Below the pieces are notes generated by a model. That model was not told the DNA's origin, did no database searches, and saw nothing but the letters and a program-made list of their open reading frames with translations. Position numbers and translations under genes: made by a program. Positions 12,375 through 23,893 of a DNA stretch of 64,000 nt are shown one piece after another. Origin of the DNA: Amoebidium appalachense (Eukaryota > Ichthyosporea); assembly GCA_963693365.1 (NCBI GenBank), contig CAVNZM010000012.1, positions 1,860,001-1,924,000 of the forward strand, given 5' to 3'. Each line of letters starts with the position of its first letter. Position 1 is the stretch's first letter.

Positions 12375-13529
12375 GAGAATTGCGGGGAGAGGTGAAAACG
12401 AAGGAAGGAAGAAGGCGGAGGGGTAGGGGGGAGGAGAAGGGGTGTGGGGCGGGGGGGGGGGGGGGGGGGGGGGAGAGGACCAAAGGGTCGAGGCTAGGGA
12501 GGGGGCCGGGAGGACAGTGGGGGGAAAGGGGGAGAGAAATCAAAAAAGTTTGTTTTTACACAACAGAAATTGGTCAAATGTTGTCTACGCCCTCGCCAAC
12601 AATCTGAGGACATGTTGGGGGGAGAGAGGTGAGGGGTGGGGGGTGGGGGAGGGGGGGGGGGGGAGGGGGGGGGGGGGGGGGGGAGGGAGGAAGGGGACTG
12701 GAGAGTTCCTGAAAAAAGAGTGAATGTTACAGGGGAGAAGTAGAATTTGAATGCTTGGTGGGCTTGCAAAAGGGGTGACACAAGGGGGGTGGAAAGCCTC
12801 TATAAAATTCTAAGAAAATATGATTCGCAATAGACTCATTCCAAAAGCACAAACGTGCCTGCTAGCTAGGCGGTTGCAATGCGTGGCGAGTGTATCTGTG
12901 TGTATGTGTGTGTTTCTGAAGGATGAGGGGGGAGGGGAGAGGGGGGGATGGACCACATTGTGGCTGGTATTTGGCAGGGGGAAGGGGAGGGGGAGGGACA
13001 GGGCCCGGCGGGGGAGGGGGGGGGGGGGGGGGGGGGGGTATGTGCACATCACCAAGACACTTAGAAGCTCAGGAGAACTCATGCTGTGGAGAAGGTCACA
13101 GGGGGGGATGAGGGAAGGGAAGGGGTGGGGGTTGGGGGGGTGAGGGGGGGGGGGGGGGGGGGGGGAGGGGGGGAGGGGGGAACAGGAGGCAGGATTGCGG
13201 GTTGAGGTGTTTAACACTGCCCCTATACATACCAGTCAGTGACCAGCCAGGCCTCAGTTTCATTGGCAGACCAATAAAGTGAGCATGACAGTCCCACATC
13301 CCAGGCATGACCGTGTCCCCCTTGACCGTTACGTCACGCTCATTCTTTGCTGGTGCACCTGCCGCAGCTCCCGCGTAGAGAATTTTCTTCCCCTCCAACA
13401 CCACAACACCATTGGGAATGGGTTCACCGGTGCCCGGGATCAACTGGGTGGCTTCGATGAAAGTCCGAATAGGACCCTGCGTGCTTTGTTCTGTGGGTAG
13501 GATGGGCAGAAAGAAAAAAAGTTCCCCCG

Positions 13530-13567
<38 letters not shown>

Positions 13568-13587
13568 GGGGGGGAGAGGGGGAGGGG

Positions 13588-13618
<31 letters not shown>

Positions 13619-14530
13619 AAGGGGGGAAGAGTGAGTGGGTGGGGCGAGGGTGTGGGGTTGGAAAGTGGAGGGAAGGGTGGGTGGGGAGAGGGGTTTGACA
13701 TTGTTAGGTCAAAAAAAAAAAAAAAAGCAGGCGAGTCAAAGTTCAGCCAAAACAAGTAAACAAAGCATGGAATGTGTTTGCGTGCTTCCACATCACCTAT
13801 AGGAGGAAGAAAAGGTACTACGTATCATGGTTTTGAAGGTATCCATATGAAACAACCGACACATCTTCACCCACATGTTCGCTCACACATGCAGGCACCA
13901 ACACAAACATGAGCTGAGTTGCACACCTTCAAGGTCAACCCTGAGTGAACACCATCCATCGCAGAACCCACTTCCTAAAAAAAATTAAAAAAAACAAGTA
14001 CGCACACGAGCAGATGCATATGAAAAAGACTGCATTCAAGTACACACTCTACACATGTTGTGTCACACATAGTGTGTGCCACCCTATTAATAAATTCCAA
14101 CCATCCTTCGGACATGCATGCACGCATACAGGCATGCTGGTACGCACGCCTGCAACATGCGACTGTGGCCTCAGCCGCCGTATGACCAAGTCTACTCTGG
14201 CGAGACTCTATTTTTCAACAGTATGAGTTGGCGCGTGATCAGTCGCTTCGGAAGGAGAGTTTTGTCAGCCTTGAAAAATAAGAGATGCCTCCAAAGGTAG
14301 CATGAGGCACGCACACATGCACGCACCCATGCACGGATGGAGAAGTCCAAACATGCGCACATACAAGTAAAAACTACCACAAAGTGCACCGCAGAAACAT
14401 ACAACACACACGCTCGTCACCCATATCCAACATTAACATAAACACACGCGCGCACAAACAGGCACCACAAATTCCTTTCCAGACACACCACACGCTGTTT
14501 TTTAGTGTTCGTTTTCTTACCTGCAGACAT
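8676..14530 (-). CDS. Metal-dependent amidohydrolase, imidazolonepropionase / Xaa-Pro dipeptidase-like
   Basis: Complete gene of 440 residues with continuous phase. Exons from 5' to 3' on the minus strand: 14530-14521 (only MSA plus one base), 13490-13233, 12241-12018, 11156-10888, 10410-10219, 9697-9508, 8855-8676. TIM-barrel amidohydrolase features: metal-binding HxH in WDCHAHF (H72, H74), SQTAGHGD (about 151-158), a candidate carboxylated lysine in VIKVHASGG (K201), GAHCHG (H242, H244), TIEHGTY (H262), and the metal-binding Asp in ACGTD (D339). A C-terminal GYDADVLLVAGNPL strand returns to the small beta domain. Length and motifs fit cytosolic bacterial-type prolidase-like hydrolases, so substrate is not assigned; an N-acyl or Xaa-Pro dipeptide is the family-level guess. 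No signal peptide. The 3' end overlaps a 40-bp tandem repeat. A codon-sized first exon is unusual but gives ATG, donor and phase exactly. Confidence 0.95.
12251..12370. repeat. (GT)n microsatellite and poly-G tract in amidohydrolase intron
   Basis: About 62 bases of pure GT begin ten bases upstream (in transcript sense) of the exon starting at 12241, followed by G runs of more than 30 bases. In the sense strand this is (C)n then (CA)n leading into the 3' splice site. Confidence 0.95.
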
Positions 14531-14760
14531 GCCGAGATTCTTTGTTGAACTGCGTCAACAAAATTCCAAACTATAATAACAGACTTCGACTACCCACACA
14601 CTCGGATAATTTGGATGAAGTATTGGCAAAGCTCTAAGCTTATCCTGCTTTTCAAGTTTGTGAACCAACTGTTTTGCGAATTGTGAAGTTGTGCAACGCT
14701 TTTTTCAACACTTGATGTCAAAGCGTTTCCGCGGCGAAATTCCGCCTGGACCTTGGGTAG

Positions 14761-14853
14761 CCAATCAACGCGATGCCGCCACGAAGGGGCTCACAAAAGC
14801 CTTTTTCGGCAAATATTGCAGCCAATCAACAACAGCTTAAATGGTTAGCCAAT
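14761..14853 (-). promoter_or_regulatory. Three CCAAT boxes upstream of the amidohydrolase start
   Basis: CCAAT occurs at 14761-14765, 14822-14826 and 14849-14853 on the plus strand, so inverted relative to the gene, 231 to 323 bases before the ATG at 14530. Clustered CCAAT motifs are typical NF-Y targets. Assignment to this gene is by proximity only. Confidence 0.4.
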
Positions 14854-14998
14854 CCGTACACGGCCTCACACATTCCTGCTGGAAAACATTTGTTGTCGAT
14901 TCCAAATTTATTTTTCAGTCAACTTTCAACATGTGCAAAGTTTGAAGTCACCCGGGGTCGGTCCTCGAACCCCCGGCTCCCCACGTCGCCACAAAGAA

Positions 14999-15183
14999 GG
15001 GTGGTCGTGTCTGGGCAGAGGTGTAAGGAGGCGGTGGTATTGCACAGTAAGAACCCTCGTGTGGCGTACATATTAAAAAAAAACTGCAAAAAACAACAGA
15101 TTTTCAGGAGATCTTCAATCTTCTGAATGTACCCACCCCACCTGGCCGCTAGCGCTTACACCTCTGCCCAGACGCGACCACCA
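14999..15183. repeat. Inverted repeat of about 28 bp
   Basis: The arm near 15000-15027 (GGTGGTCGTGTCTGGGCAG followed by AGGTGTAAG) reappears as its reverse complement at about 15155-15182 with one mismatch. Just left of the first arm, near 14952-14978, is a short stretch resembling a T-arm (CTCGAACCCCCGGC). Confidence 0.75.
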
Positions 15184-15599
15184 ACAAGAGTTGTACCTTC
15201 AGGAGGAGTATGTATATATGATTGACTCGAAGGGAGCGCCATTCGCAGGGGAAGGGAGTTAGTCAGCTGCAGGACTGTGAGATTTTGGGAGTAAGGAGGG
15301 AGGGGGGGGGGGGGGGGGGGGGGGGTCCTTGAGACGGGGGAGGGGAGAGGGGGGAGGGGGGAAAGTGGGTCTTGGAAAACGGGTGATTTGAAGATATGAT
15401 ATTTGGCAAAATTTACCATTTGGCGCTTCAAATGGAAAGAGGTGCCATCCCCCCACCCACCCCACCCTCCACCTCCGGATCCTCCCCGGGCCCCCCTCCC
15501 ACACACAAATACACACACACAACACACACACACACACACACATACACACACACACACGAGTCCCTCTGGATCCCCCTCCCCCCCCCAAACATAGCCATC

Positions 15600-15610
15600 C
15601 ACGCACACGC

Positions 15611-15666
<56 letters not shown>

Positions 15667-15668
15667 AC
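15600..15668. repeat. (CA)n microsatellite
   Basis: About 65 bases of CA/GCAC repeats preceded by a second shorter CA tract from 15505. Confidence 0.95.
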
Positions 15669-15769
15669 AACTGTTTTGCATAAAAATACAGATGTAGCCC
15701 CCTTAATTTATTAGACCTAGGTTTTGTTAGCTATTAATTAATTAATTTAAGTGCCCCATTCTTTTCGCT

Positions 15770-15925
15770 TAGCTGAGACAGTTATCTATCATGATTCATG
15801 ACCAGAACCAACTAGGAGGGGACCTAGCTAGAGTACTGTCGATGCTGGGTGGAAGACGGTAGTTCCCCTTGAGGGCCCCAAGGGGTCCCTCCGGGACGAA
15901 ACGGGATAAAATAAAAAAAAGGAGG
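15770..15925 (+). mobile_element. Solo 3' tail of the LINE family also found at 35.7 kb
   Basis: Sequence from GCTTAGCTGA at about 15769, through GACGGTAGTT and a GGGCCCC-type stem, to CGGGA.. and an ATAAAATAAAA tail. It aligns as the reverse complement of 35675-35800, the 3' end of the LINE on the minus strand. No coding part is attached, so this is a severely 5'-truncated copy or a SINE borrowing the LINE tail. Confidence 0.7.
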
Positions 15926-16071
15926 GGAAGTAAAGAGAGAAAAAGAAAAAGGACAAAAAAAAAAGAAAGAAAACAACCCCCCCCCCCCCCCCCCCCCCTT
16001 TCCAATGCGCAGTAGTCTTACCACCTTCTACCTCCCATCATGTCAAAAGACTCAACAACACCCCCTCCCCC

Positions 16072-16105
<34 letters not shown>

Positions 16106-16556
16106 ACACACACACCCTTCTCCCCCCCCCCACCCAAAAAGAAAATAAATACATCCATGCAACCCCTCGTGATTATCTTCCCTCCCCCTTCCTCCCCCCT
16201 CCCCCTCCTCCCCCCCCACCCCCACCTTCCCCCTCCCCTCCCCCCACCCGCCCACCCATCCCCTTTTCATTCTTCCTTTATCCCTCCCCCTCCTGTCCCC
16301 AGTGCCCTACGCCTTTCCATGTTCCCTGAAGCTCTTGCAGTGGGCTACCCACGGTTCTAAATCAAACACCTGGTGTATATGCACGTGACCAGTGCATCGT
16401 TGCTCCCTTTTTGTTTAAGTTAGAGCTTTAGCCCAGTCGTGCTCTTGTGATGAATAATCGTTCTGCGTATTGTTGTTGTCTTAATTAACATTTTCCAGTC
16501 GAGAAAGTTAACATAGAGTCCGAATGCTGACTTAATTTGAGTATTTCTCGCTTGCT

Positions 16557-16590
<34 letters not shown>

Positions 16591-17160
16591 TCCCCCCCTT
16601 CCCTATCACCCCCCTCACCCTAAAGCCCTCACCCCTTCATACAAAGACACACACGTACCCAAAGTAGGTGCGATATCCCTGTTCCTCCCCTCCCCCCTTC
16701 CCCTCCCCCCTCCCCCCCCCCCCCCCCCCCCCCCCCCCTCAAACAACAACAAAAAAAAATCATTTCAAGAAAACCTTCCCCACAACACACACTCAGGCTT
16801 ACGAGTCGACAATGTCCATTAGCAGGTGCACGTGTCTGTAAATTACTACCCAAACTCTGACCCTGCAAATTGCGTTTCTTCTAAACCACCACACCGACGA
16901 AGAAGCCTTACGGATTGATCAACTTATAATATCATTCACTTAAAATTTTAAATCTAAAGGGTAGAGCACTACTTTAAAGCAATGCCATATGTGTAGAACT
17001 CGGAACTGGGTTAAATTATATTAAGGACCTGAAGACTGTGCACAACGAGGGAGTAGAAAAAGTGAAAAGAAAAGAAAGAAAGAAAAGGAGAACATGGGCT
17101 TTACAATACCTTTTGCATATTGGGAAGAAAAAGAATAAGACAGGCAGCAACCCCAGCGAC
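15926..17160. other. Intergenic, poly-C-rich
   Basis: C runs at 15977-15998, 16077-16105, 16562-16588 and 16709-16738 with pyrimidine-rich spacers, then AT-rich DNA. No gene recognised. Confidence 0.6.
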
Positions 17161-17164
17161 AAGG

Positions 17165-17312
17165 CATCACCCTATACAAGAATACAGCCTTGAATACCAT
17201 ACCAGAATACATCATTGCCCTAGGGGAATACACAAGAGTACATACATGAAAACCAGAATACATCATTGACAGTAGGTCAATACCCAAGAACACCCATTTG
17301 GAATACGAGAAT
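17165..17312. repeat. GAATAC-rich repeats in the WOPR 3' flank
   Basis: GAATAC occurs about eight times, with CCAGAATACATCATTG present twice (about 17205 and 17251). On the gene strand it reads GTATTC and begins immediately after the stop codon. Confidence 0.8.
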
Positions 17313-17316
17313 ACCT

Positions 17317-17677
17317 CTAGGAGTCACCCTGCACCCAAGGCCTAAACGGTCCCTGCCTTCCCCCGTGATATATGGGCAGGGAGTCAGAGGAGAATGCTTT
17401 CATGCGCTTGGGGGGCAGATATTGCATCTCCGGCTGCCGGCTAGATGTTGTTACGTTTGGACCCGTCGGCATGCCCTCCAGAAGCATGTGGCATACTGTG
17501 TGTGTGTGTGTGTGAATGGGTGTGGGTGTGGGTGTGTGCATGTGAGTGTGCGTGTGCGTGTGCGTGTGCGTGTGCGTGTGCGTGTGTGCGTGTGTGCGTG
17601 TGTGCGTGTGTGCGTGTGCGCGTGTGCGCGTGTGCGCGTGTGCGCGTGTGCGCGTGTGCGCGTGTGCGCATGTGTGG

Positions 17678-17750
<73 letters not shown>

Positions 17751-18240
17751 GTGTGTGTTGTGCGTGTGTGTGTGTGTGTGCGTGTGTGTGCGTGCGTGCG
17801 TGTGCGTGTGTGTGCGTGTTTGTGTGTGTGTGTGTAGAGTCCGTGTATGCGGTGAGTGCGAAGGCGGGCGGATATGTCGGTGGGTGTGGTGGGTGGGTGG
17901 GTAGGTGGGTTGGGGGGGGAAGGGGGGGGGGAAGGGAGGAGGGGAGAGCGAGAGACGTAAGGGCCGTGAAGAAACGGATGGTGTGGGAAGGGTAGAGAGG
18001 GGGGGGGAGGGGGGGATGGGAGATAAGGAGAGGGGAAGAGTGAGGAAGGGAGGGAGGAAGAGAGCTTTGGAAAGAGGACACAGAAAAGGAGGGGATAAAT
18101 CACTGTACGACTGGGAAAAATGGCCCAGGTTGCATGCTTGAGTTAACATTATCATATAAAATTATTTTCATTAACAGTGTTTGAAGATGTCTTGGCCTTC
18201 CGGGGGGGGGGGGGGGGGGGGGGGAGGGAGGGGGGGGAAA

Positions 18241-18274
<34 letters not shown>

Positions 18275-20606
18275 AGCCACGGAACTAACCCTTCACTAAC
18301 ATTGTTTAGGTAGAAATGAGAGAAGGTGTTGAAGTGACTGGCCTGGGGTGGGGTCTGTGTGTGTGTGTGTGTGTTTGGGGGGGGAGGGGGGGGGGGGGCG
18401 GAGGAGGGGGGTTTGCACCTTCAGCCAAACTTTCCAGCCGAGATGGACTTCTACGGCCCCGCTCCCGCTCCGGCTCTTGTTGGCTATTGCCGTAATTTGC
18501 CATTACAGTATCGCAGTTATGGTACCCCCCTGCCGCACGCTCAGGGGGGATCTCGTTTTGATATGGCTGGTAGAACTGGGTGTGTGTGGGGGGTTCCGAG
18601 TGATGACGTGTCCAGGGAGCATGGTGTTGGGGGGGGTGCATGCTGGGGTGTAGGATGATAGGCGGTGTGTGGGTACGATGCTTCCCCTCGGTACGGGTAG
18701 GAATTTTCAGGGGGTGTAAACGGGTGTGGGTGTGGGGGGATGTAGGTCGTGTGCTGTGGATATTGGTGGTGGCTGCTAAGTGGATGTGCCGGTTGGTGGG
18801 GGGGTCTTTCGGCAGCGAATGGGGAAGAAAAACTATTAGCCATATATGGAACAGGGTGGTTGACGGTGTGGGCGTGCCATTGGTGAACGTGCTCCGTTAG
18901 TCTCGGGAGATGAGCGCGGGTCTGATGGGGCGAAATTTCACGGTGCGGAGTTTGGTTGTGAATAGGAAATCCTTGGGGCTGCATTTCACTGTAGCGGGTG
19001 GTCATGTGGCGCGCAGCTGCTGGCTGGGGTGTAGGGGGAGCGCTCATGGGCCGAGTGTACACAGAGGAGCCCTTGGTGCGACATAAGATCGCCCTCTTCT
19101 TCAGTGAATTTGACTGAGATATATCCATAGAGTCCAAATTTGCGGGGGGTTCGAACATGGACGTGGGTTTGTAGGGACTACCGGAGCGACATTGAGAAGT
19201 GGGTGTGGAGGGGACGGCAGGAGAGAACGTTCCCCCTAGATTTCTCTGTTGAACCCCGCCTTGGCTCTTGCTTGAATTTGGTGACTCTTGCGGCCTTGGG
19301 TTGGGGATGGAGGGGGGTTTACTGTTGCCTTTTGGTGGCAGAGTCTTATGGGGTCCTTTAGTGCCGGTGTCCTTTTTGGGTGGAACGAGGCTGTGTGGGT
19401 GTAGGAAGTCAACACATTGGCCAAAGACAATGCAATCTCTGTGCAACACCATCACAACAATACCTCTCCTGTGTGTTTCCACTTCAGGTAACCATAAAAG
19501 CACGAAAAATCACCCACAACACTTAGTTGCTGTATCTTTTTCTTTATTTATTTTCCCCGTTTTTCTTTATTTTTTTCTTTTTCTTTGTCTTTCTCTTTTT
19601 ACTTTTGGGGGGGAGGGGGGGGGGGGGGGGGGGGGGGAGTCTATAACTCTTCCTGTCTGGGTAGAAAACCCAAAGAGGAGCCGTAAAACGTATAGCCGAG
19701 TATTTGCAATATGCAAAGTGAGGGAAGTAGGCCTTTTGGGGGTGGGGGGAGGAGGGGGAGAGGGGAAGGGGGGGGGGGGGGGGGGGGGAGGGGGGGATGT
19801 ATGTGCACGCGCGTACCCATGCGTGTGTGTGTCTGTGTATGCCCCTGTCCGTGTTTGCTTGTTCGGAAAGAGGGGTTAGGGGGGGTGGGGGAGGGGGGGT
19901 CATTCTCTTCACCCACGTGATTGGCTTTGGAAACAGCTCGTGTTCCTCCAGATAGTATTCGACAAGACGGAGAGTACTGTCTGGGTCGGCAAAGGTCTTT
20001 TTCTGCGCATATCGAGAAGAATTCTAGGGTGTCTCTCAAGTGTATGGTGATAGTTTTTTTAAATGATATATAGAGATAACACATGATATATACACTGGCA
20101 CCTAATGTGAACATTGGGCGTGGATGTCAGGTCAGATTTGCAATATATTAGAGATTAGATAGCAGGATATTTTTGCATAGAATGATTATGATGTGAATGG
20201 TATTTTTTAAATTACTGTATGAAGAGGGTATTTTCAGGTAATATTTGCACATGCATGGGGGTTAGATCCGAGGCCACATATCATAAGGAACATGTTCAAG
20301 CCATATTTGCACATGCATATAAGGCCTGGATGTGAGGGTCTATGTGGGTATATTTGATTGCGTGTATGGGAATGAAAGCTGGAACCGGGTACTTTTGCAT
20401 GTACAAAGATGAAAGAAATCTGTGTATTTGTGCATCAAAATCTAATCGGATAGATTTCAGGGGTCGCACATAGGTAAGGGGTACATCCCTGATTGCCCAC
20501 ACATTTGGATGGAATGCATGTAGGGTTATGCTCATAACCCAACCTGCAGCAACATTCAGATGAAGTAGAACGAGGAGCGGGAGGGGGGTGGGTGGGGGGA
20601 GGGGGG

Positions 20607-20638
<32 letters not shown>

Positions 20639-20940
20639 AGGGGGGGGGGGGGGGGGAGGCAAGGTAAGGGGGATATATTGAGTGAAATGGGGGAGGGGGG
20701 GGGGAGGGGGAGAGGGGGGGGGGGGGGGGAGTACACAGCCAGGGGGAACGGAGGGAGAGGACGAAGGGGAGACGGAGGGGGGAAGGGTGCCGGGGGGAGG
20801 GGGGAGGGGGGAGGGGTATTGCACACCATTAGGCCTCCCGGTTTCTCGATACGTCTCAGTTTGCCAGTTTCATTATGGAATTCGATCTCCTTGTAGATCT
20901 GTGATTGATTATTGTTAATAGTGTGTGCGTGTGGGTGGGT

Positions 20941-20998
<58 letters not shown>

Positions 20999-21677
20999 TG
21001 GGGTGATGAGGGGGGAAGGGGGAGGACGAATTTGGACATGGGATGCACTAGTTCGCGATTGAATTCCTAAATGTGCCTGATAGCTATGTATGCTTCGCTA
21101 ATATGATCTGATTGGTTCCAAACGTTTTAAGGACGTAGCTGGGCCAAAGGGCAATCCACGGCCGCTAAAGGCAGTTTACGTCCGATTTTGCTTAGAAAAG
21201 GAGTTTTAGTCTATTAGGAAAAGTTATTAGTTTATTAGGAAAAGTTATAGGAAATGCGAAAACGCGCAATATTTATATGGAAAGTCGGGGAGGTCCGGTG
21301 CCTTCTTCACCGTCAACATCAACAAAAACCGTCAAATTTGGGTTGACTTGGCCGCCGACTGTCAAATTTTTTTCAACCATCGTCTATACGAGATTGGTGT
21401 TTTTGCCTGTTTTGACCACGAAGAAAACACCGGACACCCCATGTTCTTTATATACTAATGCACGTCGCTCATATTGCCAAAGCATTTGTTATATGGCCAA
21501 AGCTTGTTTTCTATACAAAGTTTGGACTTTGTATGCTTTAAGTGGATTTTGACTATGGCCGCCGATCTCGCAGACCCTACTTTTTTCAGAATCCTTGAAT
21601 TTAGAGTGAAGTAAAAGATTGAAATTTCCAATTAGTCATCGCGAACTCGTGGATAAGAGAAAGATGGTGTGTGTGTT

Positions 21678-21709
<32 letters not shown>

Positions 21710-22267
21710 ATGTTTGGGGGCGAAGGGGGGGGGGGGGGGGGGGGGACGAGGGGTTCGAAATTTACCATGACTCTACCCCCCGGGTGGTAGCTGTCACTCC
21801 AGTTGAAGCCATCCGTCCAGCGCTTGATGCCCGTCTTTTCGCTGCAGTCGTACACATAGCCCTGTCCTGGAATAGCACACCCCACAGTTAGTAAACAAAT
21901 TTGGGTCAGGTGTACCAGTTCACACCCAACTGCCACACACGCATACATGCACACACCCCTCCCTCACTTGCTCGTGGCTCCACGAATTAGTCCCCCTCCT
22001 CCCCCCTCCTCCCCCCTCCCCCCCTTTGTTTTTTGGGGGGTGTGGGTGGGTGGGTGGGTGGGTGGGGGGGGGGGGGGGAGGGGGGGAGGTAAGGAGGGAA
22101 AGGAAGGGGAGGGAGGGAGGGAGTAGAGAGAAAAAATGTGAAAAAGTGGAAAAATTCAGATAAGTTGAAACTTACAGTGGATAAACATTCTCAGGAAAGG
22201 AAACCCCCATAGCAAAAAGAAATAGGCAAACTGAGTACAACCCGACAGAACTTCTGTGTGCTGTGTG

Positions 22268-22307
<40 letters not shown>

Positions 22308-22579
22308 CGTGTTTAGGTGGGTGTGTTGGTGGGTGGATGGCTGTGGTAAAGGTAGAAGCCAAATGGGAAGGGAAGGGGTTTACCTGGCTGAATTCCATCC
22401 TTAAAGGCATGCAGCCTTCTGCCAATCAGACGGCATGTCCCTTTCTTGCATGCATTAAAGACCTCCCTGGCAGCAGGCAGGTCCACCACATGCCCATAAA
22501 AAGAAGGTTCCGTCCCCTCGGTGTCTGCTGGGGGGAACTCCTGGGAGCTGCCGAGGCTCTGCGGTGTATCGCACTCCAT
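17317..22579 (-). CDS. WOPR-domain (Gti1/Pac2 family) transcription factor, apparent frameshift
   Basis: Exons on the minus strand: 22579-22384, 21866-21766, 20898-20827, 20002-19917, 19468-18419, 17495-17317; about 560 residues if one base is discounted. The WOPR DNA-binding domain spans residues about 27-152: FYGHVVDLPAAREVFNACKK (first half), DCSEKTGIKRWTDGFNWSDS (the family's KRWTDG signature), then GKLRRIEKPGGLM joining KKTFADPDSTLRLVEYYLEE (second half, split by an intron). The remaining roughly 400 residues are low-complexity, rich in Pro, His, Ser, Thr and Gln, as in fungal Wor1/Ryp1-type regulators, with a basic PPKRMK patch near the C-terminus. The total exon length is 1 modulo 3. 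The shift falls between 18540 and 18680, where an 8-base G run at about 18629-18636 is the prime suspect. The junction 19917/19468 is the least certain. Role inferred: a sequence-specific regulator of a developmental switch. Confidence 0.88.
17505..17840. repeat. (GT)n / (GTGC)n microsatellite in last WOPR intron
   Basis: More than 300 bases of GT and GTGCGT blocks ending nine bases from the acceptor of the last exon. In gene sense it is a CA/CG-rich tract leading into the 3' splice site. Confidence 0.95.
20941..20997. repeat. Uninterrupted 57-base G run
   Basis: Fifty-seven consecutive G residues inside a WOPR intron, the longest homopolymer seen in the window. Confidence 0.95.
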
Positions 22580-22591
22580 CGCTGATATCTG

Positions 22592-22596
22592 ATTGG
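22592..22596 (-). promoter_or_regulatory. CCAAT motif just upstream of the WOPR start
   Basis: ATTGG on the plus strand (CCAAT on the gene strand) 13 bases before the chosen ATG at 22579. Its closeness suggests either a short leader or an additional upstream non-coding exon. Confidence 0.3.
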
Positions 22597-22599
22597 TTA

Positions 22600-23861
22600 G
22601 TAGGTAATAGGTGTGCGTTTTTTGTTTGTTTGTTTGTTTGTTTTTTTTGGTTTTTTTTTTGGGGGGGGGGGAGGAGGGGAGGGGTCAGAGTCTGTGTAGA
22701 CTTGACGTGGGGGGGAGGAGGGCGGGGGGAGGGAGGAGGAGGGGGGAGTAGGGGGGAGGATATAAGGGAGGAGGGGAGAGATGGGGGAGAGGCAAAAATA
22801 TACATGCAAAGAGAATGATTGGGCTGGGGTGCAGAGGAAGGGTGGGGTTGGAAGGTGGATTTGGTTGGGGAAAAGGAGAGGGGGAAGAATGGTGAGAAAC
22901 CTATGATGTAAAATAAGTGCACCCTTTGTGTGGTTGTTGCAGTATGTGTTTATGGTTGCGGAGGGGGCGGGACGGGGTAGGGAGGGGAGAAGAGGAGGGG
23001 GGGGAGAAGAGGAGGGGGGCGGGGGGGCGAGGGGGGGGGGGGGAGGAGGAGGAGTCAAAAGTAGAGGCCACAGATCTAGAGGGGTACCTTGATGAATTCA
23101 TGTGGTAAAAATATAAATAAAAAAATAGATTGTTTTTTTGACCCGAAGACGAAGCAACGAAGGGTTGTGGACACAGAATCGATCGAAGAGGTGACTACCA
23201 TTGTGACATGAAAATGATGAAATAACTGAAAATAATATAATTTTTGTTTCTGAATAAAGAAGAAATTCCGGGGGGGGGGGGGGGGGGGGGGGGGGGGACG
23301 GGCAGTTAATTCCTCGTTTCTTTTATTTTATTTTCCTTTCTTTTCTATTCTTAATGTGTTAACAATAAAGTTAAAAAAGCTTGGGGGCACATAGCTGGCC
23401 GATTTTTAGATATTATAATTTAGAGCATGTACAGCTCGGACTACACGCTAGCTAGTTCCTTTGTTGTCATTTTGCTGCGATTCAAACGGCCGTTCTAATA
23501 GCTCGGAACCAATAAGTTTTTCCTTAAGTACCATGCTTTTCCATTCCCCCCTCCCCCCCCAAACCTCCTCTTCCATCAAGACTTTGGGCAAAGCAGCATT
23601 TCTTTTGTTTTCCTTTTTTTTCCCCCCCGATTTAGTTTTTTGTTGTTGTTGTTGTTTTCTTCCTCATTTGCAAACAGAAAAATTCGAAATGTGCATGTCA
23701 CGGTGCGCGTCAGATAATGATGTGTGCATCATTGTGTGTTTTGCACATCGGCAGTAGCTCACATACAAAGGGTTGGAAGGGAGGGTTTGTGTGAAGCTTG
23801 GAGTTGGGGCTGGTGTTAAGATTATCTTCTTTCTTTTGGCGTGTGTGCACAAAGGAGGTGG

Positions 23862-23893
<32 letters not shown>

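Noticed and set aside
14952-14978. Possible tRNA gene
   Set aside because: Only a T-arm-like stretch. No acceptor stem, D-arm or anticodon arm can be folded around it.
23461-23757. Possible small Cys-containing protein (EKFEMCMSRCASDNDVC)
   Set aside because: The cysteine spacing does not fit small Tim or CHCH proteins, and no upstream exon with signals was found.
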